Assembly: GCA_042701975.1 (NCBI GenBank)
Contig: CP170561.1
Coordinates: forward strand, 2,604,001 to 2,668,000
From: JAFALK01 sp042701975
GTDB taxonomy: Bacteria > Pseudomonadota > Gammaproteobacteria > Burkholderiales > Burkholderiaceae_C
Reading direction: 5' to 3'
DNA: 64,000 nucleotides
Positions within the stretch are counted from its first letter, which is position 1. Each line of letters starts with the position of its first letter. A program made the position numbers and the translations under genes. Of the stretch, positions 1-10,588 are shown in pieces. The notes below the pieces were generated by a model, which ran no database searches, was not told the DNA's origin, and was given only the letters and a program-made list of their open reading frames with translations.

Positions 1-369
1 GCGGAAGCCGTGAAGCAGCACGGCTTCGTCTTCATGGACACGCCGGGCTACGACCCGGTGAGCGCCACGGGCCAGGTGGCCGGCGGCGCCAACCTCATCG
101 CCTTCACCACCGGCCGCGGCTCGGCCTACGGCTGCGCGCCAACGCCCTCGCTCAAGCTGTCCACCAACACGGCGCTGTGGCAGCGTCAGCAGGACGACAT
201 GGACATCAACTGCGGGGAAATCGTCGATGGCCAGGCCACCATCGCCGAGATGGGCCAGCGCATCTTTGAGCTGATGCTGGCCACGGCCTCAGGGCAAGCC
301 ACGAAGAGCGAACAGCACGGCTACGGCCAGAATGAGTTCGTGCCCTGGCAGGTCGGCGCGGTGATGTGA
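1..369 (+). CDS. UxaA/GarD-family sugar-acid dehydratase, C-terminal part (5' end outside window)
   Basis: Partial gene: the reading frame is open from base 1 and ends with TGA at 367-369, giving the last 122 residues. The fragment carries GLY-rich and CAPTPSLKL-type segments ending in a conserved block (MDINCGEIVDG, then a helix and a short tail) typical of the C-terminal domain of altronate/galactarate dehydratases, cytoplasmic enzymes that dehydrate hexonates or hexarates with Fe(II). The exact substrate cannot be told from the C-terminus alone, and the diagnostic N-terminal SAF domain is not in the window. The acylase gene follows 59 bp downstream on the same strand and could be co-transcribed, although the two activities have no obvious pathway link. 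Confidence 0.8.
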   Translation, partial: AEAVKQHGFVFMDTPGYDPVSATGQVAGGANLIAFTTGRGSAYGCAPTPSLKLSTNTALWQRQQDDMDINCGEIVDGQATIAEMGQRIFELMLATASGQATKSEQHGYGQNEFVPWQVGAVM

Positions 370-428
370 TTTCGCCGCCCGCGTGTGCCGGGCGAGGAAC
401 ATCACAAGAAGACCGAGGAGATCCCTTC

Positions 429-2540
429 ATGACCAAGACTTGGGCCCGCCGGCTCGGCCTGGCCGTGGCCGCATTGCCGCTGTTGTTCACCGTTGTCGTT
501 GCATGGGAGCAATGGCAGCAGCCGCCCGAGCTCGATCGCCAGCTCTTCATCGAACGAGCCAAAGCCTACGAGGCCCGCATCCAGCGCGACGAGTTCGGCG
601 TGCCGCACATCAGCGGGGCGCGCGACGTGGACGTGGCCTACGGCCTGGCCTGGGCGCATGCGGAAGACGACTTCGCCACCATCCGCGATGTGTTGCTGGC
701 CACGCGTGGACAGCTGGCCGCGGAGAAGGGCGTGGGCGCAGCGCCGACCGACTACCTGGTGCGTCTCTTCGGCGTCTGGGAGGCGGTCAATGCGCGCTAC
801 GAGACCGATCTGCCGCAAGACGTGAAGGCCGTGCTGCAAGCTTATGCCAACGGCATCAACCACTACGCTGCCACGCATCCCGAGGTGGCCACGCGTGGCC
901 TGCTGCCCGTGCGCGGCCAGGACATCGCCGCGGGCTTCGTCTTCAAGTCGCCGTTCTTCTTTGGCATGGAGGAGGTGCTCAAGCGATTGACGGCACCGGC
1001 AGCGCCCGCATCGAAAGAACCTCCGAAAGGATCGAACGGCATCGCCGTTGCGCCCAGCCGCTCGGCCGACGGCGCCACGCGCCTGCTGGTGAACTCGCAC
1101 CAGCCGTACACCGGCGCCGTCGCCTGGTACGAGGCCGTGCTGCAAAGCGGTGAGGGCTGGCACGTGGCCGGCGGCTTCTTCCCCGGCGCGCCCTTCATGC
1201 TGCACGGCCACAACGAGAATCTGGGCTGGGCGCACACGGTCAACAAGCCAGGGTTGATCAACGTCTACAAGCTGACGCTCAATCCGGCGGATCCGATGCA
1301 GTACCGCGTGGACGGCCAATGGCGCCGCTTCGAGGTGAGCGATGCCGCGCTGCGTGTGCGCCTCTTCGGCCCGCTGCACTGGACGGTGCATCGCCCGGTG
1401 CTCCACTCCATCCACGGCCCCGTGCTGCAGACCGACAGCGGCACGTACGCACTGCGCTGGGCCGGCATGGGCGAGGTGGACCAGCCGCTGCAGTACTTCC
1501 GCGAGAACAAGGCGCGCAACCTGCAGGAATGGAAAGCGGCGCTGGCGATCAACGCGGTGCCCAGCCTCAACTACATCTACGCGGATGCCCAGGGCCACAT
1601 CGGCTTCGTCTACAACGGCAAGTACCCGGACCAGCCGGGCGGCGTGGACGGCAATGTCGACCAGCCCGGCGACCGTTCCGACGTCGTGTGGCGCAAGTAC
1701 CTGCCCGCGAGCCGCGTGCCCCAGGTCTGGGATCCGGTTTCGGGCTTTGTCTACAACTCCAACAACACGCCGCTGCAGGCAACGGGCGATGGCGATCAGT
1801 TGAAGGCTGCGGACTTCCCGCCGAGCATGGGCCTGGAGACGCAGATGAACAATCGCGCGCTGCGCGTCGAGGAAACCTACGGCGCGGATCTGGCCATCAC
1901 GGCCGAGGCCTTCGAGCGCTACAAGTACGACCTGCGCTACAGCGAGCGCTCGGAGACGGTGAAGCTCGTCGACGAGCTGCTGGCCATCGAAGCCAAGGAC
2001 GACAGCATGCGTGCGGCCCAGGTGCTGCTCAAGCGCTGGAACCGCGGCGCCGACCAGGCCAACCGCGAAGCGCCGCTTGTGCTGCTGACGGCCTACAAGG
2101 TGCTGGCCTACCGCGGCCCGCGCTTGATGACGCCTGAGGCTGGCCTGCGCGAGGCGATCGCTCACCTGAAGAAGCACTTCGGCCGCCTCGATCCCAGCTG
2201 GGGTGAGATCAACCGCATCCAGCGCGGCAAGCTCGATCTGGGTATCGATGGCGCCCGCGACACTTACCGTTCCGTCTGGGGCGAGACTCAGCCCGACGGC
2301 CGACTGAAGGCCAACGCGGGCGACACGCTGATCATGTTCGTGGAGTGGGACAGGCAGGGGCGCCTGAGTTCACGCAGCGTCCACCAGTTCGGCTCCGCCA
2401 CGCTCGACGAACGCTCCCCGCACTACGCCGACCAGACGCCGCTCTTCGTCGCGATGAAGACCAAGCCGGTGCTGTTCACGTCCGAGCAACTGGCGGGGCA
2501 TGTGCGGGAGGACTATGTGCCGGGGAGGCGCGGGCGCTGA
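429..2540 (+). CDS. Penicillin acylase family protein (N-terminal nucleophile amidohydrolase; possible AHL acylase)
   Basis: 703-residue exported hydrolase of the penicillin amidase / PvdQ-QuiP family, which cleaves amide-linked acyl chains such as beta-lactams or acyl-homoserine lactones. The start at ATG 429 is chosen over the in-frame GTG at 366 because a GAGGAG ribosome site lies about 8 bp upstream and the protein then opens with a signal-anchor (basic MTKTWARR, then a hydrophobic stretch to about residue 25). The self-processing site is visible as G-SNGIAVAPS, making Ser202 the expected N-terminal nucleophile of the beta chain after cleavage. Length matches the family (about 700-800), so it looks intact. 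Substrate is not predictable: PvdQ-like quorum quenching, cephalosporin acylase or general amidase activity are all possible. Confidence 0.88.
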   Translation: MTKTWARRLGLAVAALPLLFTVVVAWEQWQQPPELDRQLFIERAKAYEARIQRDEFGVPHISGARDVDVAYGLAWAHAEDDFATIRDVLLATRGQLAAEKGVGAAPTDYLVRLFGVWEAVNARYETDLPQDVKAVLQAYANGINHYAATHPEVATRGLLPVRGQDIAAGFVFKSPFFFGMEEVLKRLTAPAAPASKEPPKGSNGIAVAPSRSADGATRLLVNSHQPYTGAVAWYEAVLQSGEGWHVAGGFFPGAPFMLHGHNENLGWAHTVNKPGLINVYKLTLNPADPMQYRVDGQWRRFEVSDAALRVRLFGPLHWTVHRPVLHSIHGPVLQTDSGTYALRWAGMGEVDQPLQYFRENKARNLQEWKAALAINAVPSLNYIYADAQGHIGFVYNGKYPDQPGGVDGNVDQPGDRSDVVWRKYLPASRVPQVWDPVSGFVYNSNNTPLQATGDGDQLKAADFPPSMGLETQMNNRALRVEETYGADLAITAEAFERYKYDLRYSERSETVKLVDELLAIEAKDDSMRAAQVLLKRWNRGADQANREAPLVLLTAYKVLAYRGPRLMTPEAGLREAIAHLKKHFGRLDPSWGEINRIQRGKLDLGIDGARDTYRSVWGETQPDGRLKANAGDTLIMFVEWDRQGRLSSRSVHQFGSATLDERSPHYADQTPLFVAMKTKPVLFTSEQLAGHVREDYVPGRRGR

Positions 2541-2573
2541 AAGAGTGTTGTGCTACTTGTTTGGCGAGCACCC

Positions 2574-2858
2574 ATGAGCACCACGACGATCCGCGTTGAA
2601 GACGAACTGAAGCAGCGTGTCAATCAGGCCGCCGAACGGGCCGGCAAGACGCCGCACGCCTTCATCGTCGAAGCCATTGCGGCCAAGGTGGCTGAGGACG
2701 AAGCGGCTGCTGAGCTGGAGCGCATTGCCGACGAGCGCTGGAGCCGCTTGCAGGAGAGCGGCAAGACCGTGGCCTGGTCTGATGCACGTCAATGGATCGA
2801 GGCGAAGTCGCGTGGCGAAAAGACGCGCAAACCCGTGGCACGCAAGCTCGCTCGCTGA
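2574..2858 (+). CDS. Ribbon-helix-helix antitoxin of a type II TA pair
   Basis: 94-residue protein that begins with a short beta strand (TTTIRVEDELKQRV) followed by two helices, the classic MetJ/Arc/CopG ribbon-helix-helix DNA-binding fold. The remainder is charged and helical and ends in a Lys/Arg-rich tail, as expected for a toxin-binding C-terminus. ATG 2574 is preferred to the upstream in-frame GTG because it places the RHH strand at the extreme N-terminus. The stop codon directly abuts the ATG of the toxin gene, the typical antitoxin-first layout. Such antitoxins neutralise the partner toxin and usually repress their own promoter. It is RelB/ParD-like; the exact subfamily is not resolved. 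Confidence 0.82.
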   Translation: MSTTTIRVEDELKQRVNQAAERAGKTPHAFIVEAIAAKVAEDEAAAELERIADERWSRLQESGKTVAWSDARQWIEAKSRGEKTRKPVARKLAR

Positions 2859-3158
2859 ATGCCGCGCCTTGAACTGGAGCCTGAGGTGCTGGACGACTTT
2901 GATCAGATCTTCGATCACGCTGCAGCGTTTGATCCAATAGGAGCCGCCGACCGCATCCGGGCCATCATCGAAGCGCTTGACGTGTTGAGCTCCAACCCCT
3001 TCATCGGCCGGCCGGTGCCGGGCGGCAAACGAGAGCTCGTGATCGGCAAACAGGGGCGGGGCTACGTTGCCCTGTACCGCTATGCACAGCCGGTGGACAT
3101 CGTCTTCGTGCTGGCGGTTCGCGCGCAGCGCGAGGCCGGCCAAAGGCGGGAAGCCTGA
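2859..3158 (+). CDS. RelE/ParE family toxin
   Basis: 99-residue protein of the RelE/ParE toxin superfamily. Characteristic features are the N-terminal helix region (EVLDDFDQIFDHAA), the segment ALDVLSSNPFIGRPVPGG with the family's 'P-x-x-G-R-P-V' turn, and the C-terminal strands RELVIGKQGRGYVALYRY and VDIVFVLAVRAQREAG ending in the usual R-x-x-R/E element. ParE members inhibit DNA gyrase, while RelE members cleave mRNA in the ribosomal A site; the 'GRPV' turn and long N-terminal helices favour ParE-like, but this is inference. It starts immediately after the antitoxin stop (TGA-ATG), so the two are translationally coupled. Length is normal and nothing suggests inactivation. Confidence 0.85.
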   Translation: MPRLELEPEVLDDFDQIFDHAAAFDPIGAADRIRAIIEALDVLSSNPFIGRPVPGGKRELVIGKQGRGYVALYRYAQPVDIVFVLAVRAQREAGQRREA

Positions 3159-3176
3159 GCTGTCAGAGCACGACGC

Positions 3177-3401
3177 TTAACCGTGAATGGCGGCAGACAC
3201 GATCAGCCCGATCGCGATGCACATCGCCGCCACCACCACGCCCAGGGCGAGGTTTTTCTTCTCGATGATCTCGCCCCAGAGGTCGTAGGGCGTGAGCTTG
3301 TCGATGATGATGAAGCTGATCCAGAAGATCAGCACGCCGATCACAGCGTAGAGGATGGAGCCGAGCACGATGGCCGGCTTGAGCCATTCGATTCCAGTCA
3401 T
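3177..3401 (-). CDS. DUF350 family small membrane protein
   Basis: 74-residue inner-membrane protein with two hydrophobic helices (about residues 8-30 and 50-72) joined by a charged loop containing 'DKLTPYDLWGEIIEKKNLA', the hallmark region of DUF350/YjfL-like proteins. It has one such unit, whereas many family members are about 130 residues with a duplicated unit, so this is the half-size form. The ATG at 3401 has an AGGAG-type ribosome site 6-7 bp upstream; an in-frame earlier ATG (3440) is less likely. It begins inside the last codons of the DUF4178 gene, so the two are co-transcribed and probably coupled. The function of DUF350 is unknown; family members recur next to DUF4178, PspA and SPFH genes. 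Confidence 0.82.
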   Translation of the reverse strand: MTGIEWLKPAIVLGSILYAVIGVLIFWISFIIIDKLTPYDLWGEIIEKKNLALGVVVAAMCIAIGLIVSAAIHG

Positions 3402-3423
3402 GGTCTTCTCTCCTTCGTCTTCG

Positions 3424-4983
3424 TCATTTGTGTCCACCACCGCCGCCCGAGCCGCCGAACGAGCCGCCGCCCCAGGAGCCGCCGCCGCTCGGGTAGATGC
3501 GCCCGCCGCCGTGGCTGTTCAGGCATTGGGTGTATTCGGCGCTTTGTGTGCCGTAGGCCTGAGCGTAGCTGGCGCAGTCGTCGGCGCGTGAGGAACAACC
3601 CCGCGTCAGCAGCGCGATCAGGATCAGCAGGATGGCGAAGACGATGATGGCCTTGATCACGCCGCTGCCGCTGCCGGGCCGCGCGTCGCGAACGGGCAAG
3701 GCGAGGCCGAAGGCGCGCATGACGGTCGCGGCATCGAGCTTGTCGCCCTGGCTCCAGGTGACTTCGTCCTTGGTGGCCTCGCGTGAGAGCAACTGCGTGC
3801 CGCTCGTGTAGTCGGACACCTTGACGACGTCGTCCTTCTTGAGCTGCCAGTAGAACTCGCCCTGCACATGGACCGTGCGGGCGCCATAGCGGTACTTCAG
3901 CGCATAGGTCTTGCTCTGCCACTGCACGCGATCGCCGCTGGTGGAGGGTGAGCCGGTGAGCGGGCGCACGAGGCTCCAGCCGTCCTCGGCATCGACGAGG
4001 AAGGCGAAGCCCTCGGTGGCGTTGAAGAGCAGGTATTCGCGCCACTGGCTCTCTTCGTCCTCTGAGCTTTCCGGGATGTCGGCGCGTTCTTGGTAGCCGA
4101 CCACCTGCCACGTCACCGCTGTGCCGTCCACCAGGGGCAGCGTGCCCTGCTTGCCGAGCGGGATGAGCGGTGGCACGCCCATAGCCTGGGCGTAGTGCGA
4201 GAGATCGGCACCGGCGCCAGCGCTGATGTCCACCACCGAGCCGCACTGCGGGCAACTGATCGACTTGGTGCTTTCGAGCTTGGGTTCCAGCGTTGCGCCG
4301 CAATTGGGGCAGGGGATGGAGCGGCTGTTCAGCGTCTTGCTGCTGTCTTCACGCAGGCCACTCAGAGCCAGGTCGGCCAGGCGCACCGAGCGGCCGAGCG
4401 ACCACTGCGGCTTTTCAGGTTTGCTGTATTCGAGCGAGCCGACTTCGTCCTGCGTGCTGCGCAGCTCGGCCACCAGAAAACTCGCGCCCAAAGTCGGCGG
4501 GCGCGGCAGTTCGCCTTGCGCCGCGGCCAGAGTGACTTGCGTCAGCGCGGCAACGGTGAAGGCCTGGCCGGCGAGGATCTGCTGCTGGCCCAGCACGAGC
4601 GCCATGGCCGGCGGCGCGGCCTCTGGCAATTCAGCGTCGAAGCTGAGAACGAAGCGCCCGTTGTCTTCCGACAGCCAGGCGCTCTTGCCACCATCGAACA
4701 GCGCGTGCCATTCGTTCCAGCTGCCCTCGGCATACGAGAGCTGCAAGCGCCCGACGATGGTGAAGGGCTCTCCGGCGTACTTGCCGCTGGCGCCGAGCTG
4801 CAGGGGCGAGTAGTCCTCGAACAGCTCGGCACTGACACCGATCTTGCGCAGCGACTCGCCATCGCGCACGAGCGTGCTGCGGCAGAAGCTGCAGACTGCG
4901 CTGGCGCTCGCCGCGGAGGCGAACTCGACCGGTGCCCCGCAGTTGGGGCACGCGGCCTGCCAGCGGCGCTGCGTCGTGGCCAA
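3424..4983 (-). CDS. DUF4178 domain-containing membrane protein with two zinc ribbons
   Basis: 519 residues. The N-terminus has a zinc ribbon (CPNC near residue 14, CSFC near 32), then a DUF4178 beta-rich domain (about 50-200). A second CPNC/CPQC ribbon lies near 225-245 and a second DUF4178-like domain follows (about 270-420). One transmembrane helix lies near residues 445-465 (IIVFAILLILIALL), and the short tail ends in a Gly/Ser-rich repeat (SGGGSWGGGSFGGSGGGGG). The duplicated ribbon-plus-domain organisation suggests internal duplication. It lies between the SPFH-SHOCT gene (14 bp upstream) and DUF350 (overlapping downstream), all on the minus strand. Such clusters are associated by conserved neighbourhood with envelope or membrane stress; no biochemical role is established. 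Confidence 0.82.
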   Translation of the reverse strand: MATTQRRWQAACPNCGAPVEFASAASASAVCSFCRSTLVRDGESLRKIGVSAELFEDYSPLQLGASGKYAGEPFTIVGRLQLSYAEGSWNEWHALFDGGKSAWLSEDNGRFVLSFDAELPEAAPPAMALVLGQQQILAGQAFTVAALTQVTLAAAQGELPRPPTLGASFLVAELRSTQDEVGSLEYSKPEKPQWSLGRSVRLADLALSGLREDSSKTLNSRSIPCPNCGATLEPKLESTKSISCPQCGSVVDISAGAGADLSHYAQAMGVPPLIPLGKQGTLPLVDGTAVTWQVVGYQERADIPESSEDEESQWREYLLFNATEGFAFLVDAEDGWSLVRPLTGSPSTSGDRVQWQSKTYALKYRYGARTVHVQGEFYWQLKKDDVVKVSDYTSGTQLLSREATKDEVTWSQGDKLDAATVMRAFGLALPVRDARPGSGSGVIKAIIVFAILLILIALLTRGCSSRADDCASYAQAYGTQSAEYTQCLNSHGGGRIYPSGGGSWGGGSFGGSGGGGGHK

Positions 4984-4997
4984 GCGCTAGCTCGCCG

Positions 4998-6023
4998 TCA
5001 GCTGAGCTTCTTGAGCAGTTCGGCCTTCTTGGCGGCGAACTCATCCTCGGTGAGGATGCCCTTGGCCTTCAGGTCGCCAAGCTTTTCCAGCATGGCCATC
5101 ACATCGTCGGTGGCCTGCTTGGCGCTGGCTGCGGCAGCCTGCGGGTTCAAGCCCTGGTTCATCTGCTGCGCCATCACCTGGCCCAGCGCCAGGCCGGCGC
5201 CCATGCCCATGGCGTCGCCGGCAATGCCGCCGCCACCCTGACCGATGCCTTGTGCCATCTGGGGGATGGCCTGGCCGGTCTGGTACTGCATGAACTTGCC
5301 CATGTCGTTGCCGATCATGCCCATGCCAATCTTCTGGTCGAGGATCTTCTGCAGCTCTTCGGGCAGGGAGACGTTCTGCAGCGTGACCGATTCGAGTTTG
5401 AGGCCCAGGGCCGCGAAGGCCGGCTGGGAGGCTTCCTGCAGCGCCTTCGCGAATTCCACCTGGTTGGCCGCCAGGTCCAGGAAGGGCATGCCGCTGCTGG
5501 CCACCGCATCGCTGATGTGCTGCAGCATCAGGCCGCGCAACTGGCCGTCCAGCTCCTGCACGGTGTAGGTGCCGCGCGTGCCGGAGACTTCCGTGTGGAA
5601 GAGCTTCGGATCGGCAATCCGGTAGGCGTAGTTGCCGAAGGCGCGCAGGCGCACGGCACCGAAGTCTTTGTCACGAATGGTGACTGGCTGTTGCGTGCCC
5701 CAGCGCTGGTCGATGCGCTGGCGGGTGCTGAAGAAGTAGACGTCGCTCTTGAACGGGCTCTCGAAGAGTTTGTCCCAGTTCTTCAGGTAGGTGAGGACGG
5801 GCAGGGTCTGCGTCGTCAGCTTGTACATGCCGGGGCCGAAGACGTCGGCCACCTTGCCCTCGTTGACGAACACCGCCATCTGCGACTCGCGCACGGTGAG
5901 CGAGCCGCCGTACTGGATTTCCATGTCGGCCATGGGAAAGCGCCAGGCCAGCGTTTCGTCGCTGTCCTCAGTCCACTGCAGGATGTCAATGAACTGTTTC
6001 TTGATGAAGTCCATCAGGCTCAT
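4998..6023 (-). CDS. SPFH domain / SHOCT domain protein (virion-core-protein-like)
   Basis: 341 residues with no signal peptide. Residues about 25-240 form an SPFH (band 7/stomatin-like) domain of the YdjI-like type often misannotated as a 'virion core protein'; the typical opening is MSLMDFIKKQFIDILQW. A flexible Gly/Met/Ala/Gln-rich linker (AMGMGAGLALGQVMAQQMN region) follows, then a C-terminal SHOCT motif (LGDLKAKGILTEDEFAAKK). SPFH proteins oligomerise at membranes; SHOCT is a short oligomerisation motif. Start ATG 6023 has a GGAGGGG-like ribosome site about 9 bp upstream and matches the family N-terminus. It is the first gene of the three-gene operon with DUF4178 and DUF350 and is divergent from moaE. 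Confidence 0.87.
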   Translation of the reverse strand: MSLMDFIKKQFIDILQWTEDSDETLAWRFPMADMEIQYGGSLTVRESQMAVFVNEGKVADVFGPGMYKLTTQTLPVLTYLKNWDKLFESPFKSDVYFFSTRQRIDQRWGTQQPVTIRDKDFGAVRLRAFGNYAYRIADPKLFHTEVSGTRGTYTVQELDGQLRGLMLQHISDAVASSGMPFLDLAANQVEFAKALQEASQPAFAALGLKLESVTLQNVSLPEELQKILDQKIGMGMIGNDMGKFMQYQTGQAIPQMAQGIGQGGGGIAGDAMGMGAGLALGQVMAQQMNQGLNPQAAAASAKQATDDVMAMLEKLGDLKAKGILTEDEFAAKKAELLKKLS

Positions 6024-6137
6024 GGTGAGGCCCCTCCGTTCATACAACGCAGCCACGATCCGGCCGCGGCGCAAGTATGCGGCATCCGGGCTGCGGACTG
6101 CCGCATGCCAAAAGTCAACATTCACCATAATGCCCCC

Positions 6138-6611
6138 ATGACGAAGCAAGTGACCATCCAGACCGAGGACTTCGACCTCTCCGCCGAAGCCGCCGCCGTG
6201 CGCGCAGGCGACGGCGACGTGGGCGCCGTCGTGGCCTTCGTGGGCACGGTGCGCGACCAGTTCGGCCAGCTCTCGGGCATGGAGCTGGAGCACTACCCGG
6301 GCATGACCGAAGCCGCCATCGAAACCATGATCGAAACGGCCCGCAAGCGCTTCACGCTGCGCTCGGTGCGGGTGATTCACCGCGTGGGCAAGCTGAGCCC
6401 GCGGGACCAGATCGTGCTGGTGCTCACCACCTCGCGCCACCGCCAGGCGGCCTTTGAAGGAGCGGAATTCCTGATGGATTACCTGAAGACCCAGGCGCCG
6501 TTCTGGAAGAAGGAAGTGGATGCTGCAGGGGAGGGCCGCTGGGTCGATGCCCGCTCGGAAGACGATGCCGCCCTGGCCCGCTGGGGCATCACCTTGGAGA
6601 ACGCACGATGA
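6138..6611 (+). CDS. moaE: Molybdopterin synthase catalytic subunit MoaE
   Basis: 157-residue large subunit of molybdopterin synthase, which transfers two sulfurs from MoaD thiocarboxylate to precursor Z (cPMP). Recognisable blocks are VVAFVGTVRD near residue 33, LEHYPGMTE, the RVIHRVGKLSPRD segment, the VLTTSRHRQAAFEGAEFLMDY block near 105 and the lysine-containing APFWKKE motif at about 125-131, where the catalytic Lys resides. Length is normal. It overlaps crcB by four bases (ATGA). moaD and moeA, often found just upstream in Burkholderiales, are not here. There is no purine-rich ribosome site before ATG 6138; a CATAAT hexamer 7 bp upstream raises the possibility of a leaderless transcript. 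Confidence 0.93.
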   Translation: MTKQVTIQTEDFDLSAEAAAVRAGDGDVGAVVAFVGTVRDQFGQLSGMELEHYPGMTEAAIETMIETARKRFTLRSVRVIHRVGKLSPRDQIVLVLTTSRHRQAAFEGAEFLMDYLKTQAPFWKKEVDAAGEGRWVDARSEDDAALARWGITLENAR

Positions 6612-6976
6612 ACGCACTGGCCGTGGCCGTTGGCGCCGCCATGGGCGCCCTGGCCCGCTGGGGTGCGGGCGTGTGGCTGAACACGCGCTGGGTCGGCGGC
6701 TTTCCGCTGGGCACCCTGCTGGTCAACGTGGTGGGTGGCCTGCTGATCGGCATGGCGCTGGAGTGGTTCGGCCGCCAGCCTAACGAGCTGCTCAAGCTGC
6801 TTCTGGTGACGGGCTTCCTGGGTGGACTGACGACGTTTTCCTCGTTTTCGGGCGAATCCCTGGCCATGTTGCAGCGCGGGCATTTCGGGCTGGCGCTGGC
6901 GCACACGCTGGTTCATGTGCTGGGCTCCCTGGCTGCTGCGGCTGCCGGTTTCTGGCTGATGCGCTCCATGGCTTGA
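6608..6976 (+). CDS. crcB: Fluoride efflux channel CrcB/FluC
   Basis: 122-residue inner-membrane protein with four hydrophobic helices, the size and pattern of FluC fluoride channels, which work as antiparallel dimers. Diagnostic motifs are GALARW near the N-terminus, the GTLLVNVVGG helix (the conserved Asn lining the pore) and GFLGGLTTFSSFSGE in helix 3 with the polar Thr-Phe-Ser track. The start codon overlaps the moaE stop (ATGA), implying translational coupling. No fluoride riboswitch is visible; the upstream DNA is moaE coding sequence. Its stop codon lies within the -35 region of the clpB heat-shock promoter. Confidence 0.93.
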   Translation: MNALAVAVGAAMGALARWGAGVWLNTRWVGGFPLGTLLVNVVGGLLIGMALEWFGRQPNELLKLLLVTGFLGGLTTFSSFSGESLAMLQRGHFGLALAHTLVHVLGSLAAAAAGFWLMRSMA

Positions 6977-6999
6977 ATTTCCGGCCAGTGGGGCCATAT
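6972..6999 (+). promoter_or_regulatory. Sigma-32 (RpoH) heat-shock promoter of clpB
   Basis: CTTGAA at 6972-6977, a 14-bp spacer and GGCCATAT at 6992-6999 match the RpoH pattern CTTGAA-N13-15-CCCCATNT, with the full -35 and the last six bases of the -10. It sits 72 bp before the clpB start codon, and clpB is a classical RpoH target. The -35 overlaps the crcB stop codon. Confidence 0.75.
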
Positions 7000-7070
7000 T
7001 CGTCGGCATTGGAGGTTTTTGATCACCATGCGGCCTGTTCACGAAGTGCAGGTCCAAGCCGAGTACCAAT

Positions 7071-9680
<2,610 letters not shown>

Positions 9681-9738
9681 ACGCTGGCTAAACGAAGCTG
9701 GATGCGCTGAACCAGTCGGTTATGTGTATCGTGCGGGC

Positions 9739-10533
9739 ATGCACGGAGCCGCCCCCATCGTCGTCGCTGCCCTTTACCTTCATCCCATCAAGGCCTGCGC
9801 GCCGCTGGCCGTCTCCCGGCTCGACTTCCTGCCCGATGGCCGCGTGGACGGCGATCGCGAATGGGCCGTGCTCAACGACGAAGGCGTGGCGAGCTGGCAG
9901 GGCGCCTACCCGGCCCTGGCCTTGCTGCAGCCGCGCTTCGAGGGCGATGAGCTGGTCTTGAGCGCGCCGCAGCAGGGCGAGCTGCGCCTGTCGCGACGCC
10001 TGAGCGATCGGCCCGGCCGCGCCGGTTTCTGGAACGAGAAGACCAGCAGTGTCGACTGGTTCGATGCCTTCGACGCGGGCGACGAGGCGGCGGCGATGCT
10101 GACCCGCCTGTGCGCAGCGCCGCTGCGCCTGGCGCGCGTCAGCGAGGCTGCGATCCTGCGGCCCCTGAACAACGCCGTGCACGTCGTCGGGCGGCCGTCG
10201 GTGCAGGAGATTGACGCAGCGCTGGACCTGCGCCGCTTCCGCGCCAACGTCGTGCTGGACGGACCGGAGCTGCTGCCCTTCATGGAAGAGAACGCGACGG
10301 CCCTGAGCTGGGATGGCGGCCGCATCGAGCTGTACGCGCCCTGCGTGCGCTGCATCGTGCCGGACGTGGATCCGCTGACGGCTGAAGTCGACACCTCGGT
10401 CGGCCAGCGCGTAGCGGCGGCCAGCGCGCAGCGCAAGCCCGGCGGGCCCTCGTGCTTTGGCGTCTACGGCCGGCTGCAGGCCGGTACCTCGCTGGTAACC
10501 GGAGCGGCAGTCGGGTTGGAGCTGGACTTCTAG
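9739..10533 (+). CDS. MOSC domain-containing protein (MOSC N-terminal beta-barrel plus MOSC)
   Basis: 264 residues. The N-terminal half has the MOSC_N beta-barrel opening (LYLHPIKACAPL), and the C-terminal half is a MOSC domain with the conserved RFRANVVLDG segment and a cysteine motif (YAPCVRCIVPDVDP). Family members such as YcbX and mARC bind molybdenum cofactor through the cysteine and reduce N-hydroxylated compounds. Here the Cys-x-x-Cys arrangement is visible, but no ferredoxin domain follows, unlike full-length YcbX. ATG 9739 is preferred over the GTG at 9724. It lies between clpB and nadB on the same strand; a link to moaE 3 kb upstream (Moco supply) is plausible but only inferred. Confidence 0.85.
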   Translation: MHGAAPIVVAALYLHPIKACAPLAVSRLDFLPDGRVDGDREWAVLNDEGVASWQGAYPALALLQPRFEGDELVLSAPQQGELRLSRRLSDRPGRAGFWNEKTSSVDWFDAFDAGDEAAAMLTRLCAAPLRLARVSEAAILRPLNNAVHVVGRPSVQEIDAALDLRRFRANVVLDGPELLPFMEENATALSWDGGRIELYAPCVRCIVPDVDPLTAEVDTSVGQRVAAASAQRKPGGPSCFGVYGRLQAGTSLVTGAAVGLELDF

Positions 10534-10588
10534 AATCAGCCCTCGTTCCCGTCATCTTCCCCATCTTCTTCGCGAAGCATTCCTCCTG

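Noticed and set aside
366..428. GTG start of the acylase overlapping the dehydratase stop
   Set aside because: The ATG at 429 has a good ribosome site and starts directly with the signal-anchor; the extra 21 residues look non-coding.
402..2177. Long open frame antisense to the acylase
   Set aside because: Shadow of the real acylase; low-complexity composition and no motif.
6600..6640. Fluoride riboswitch before crcB
   Set aside because: The upstream bases are coding sequence of moaE and show no riboswitch-like pseudoknot.
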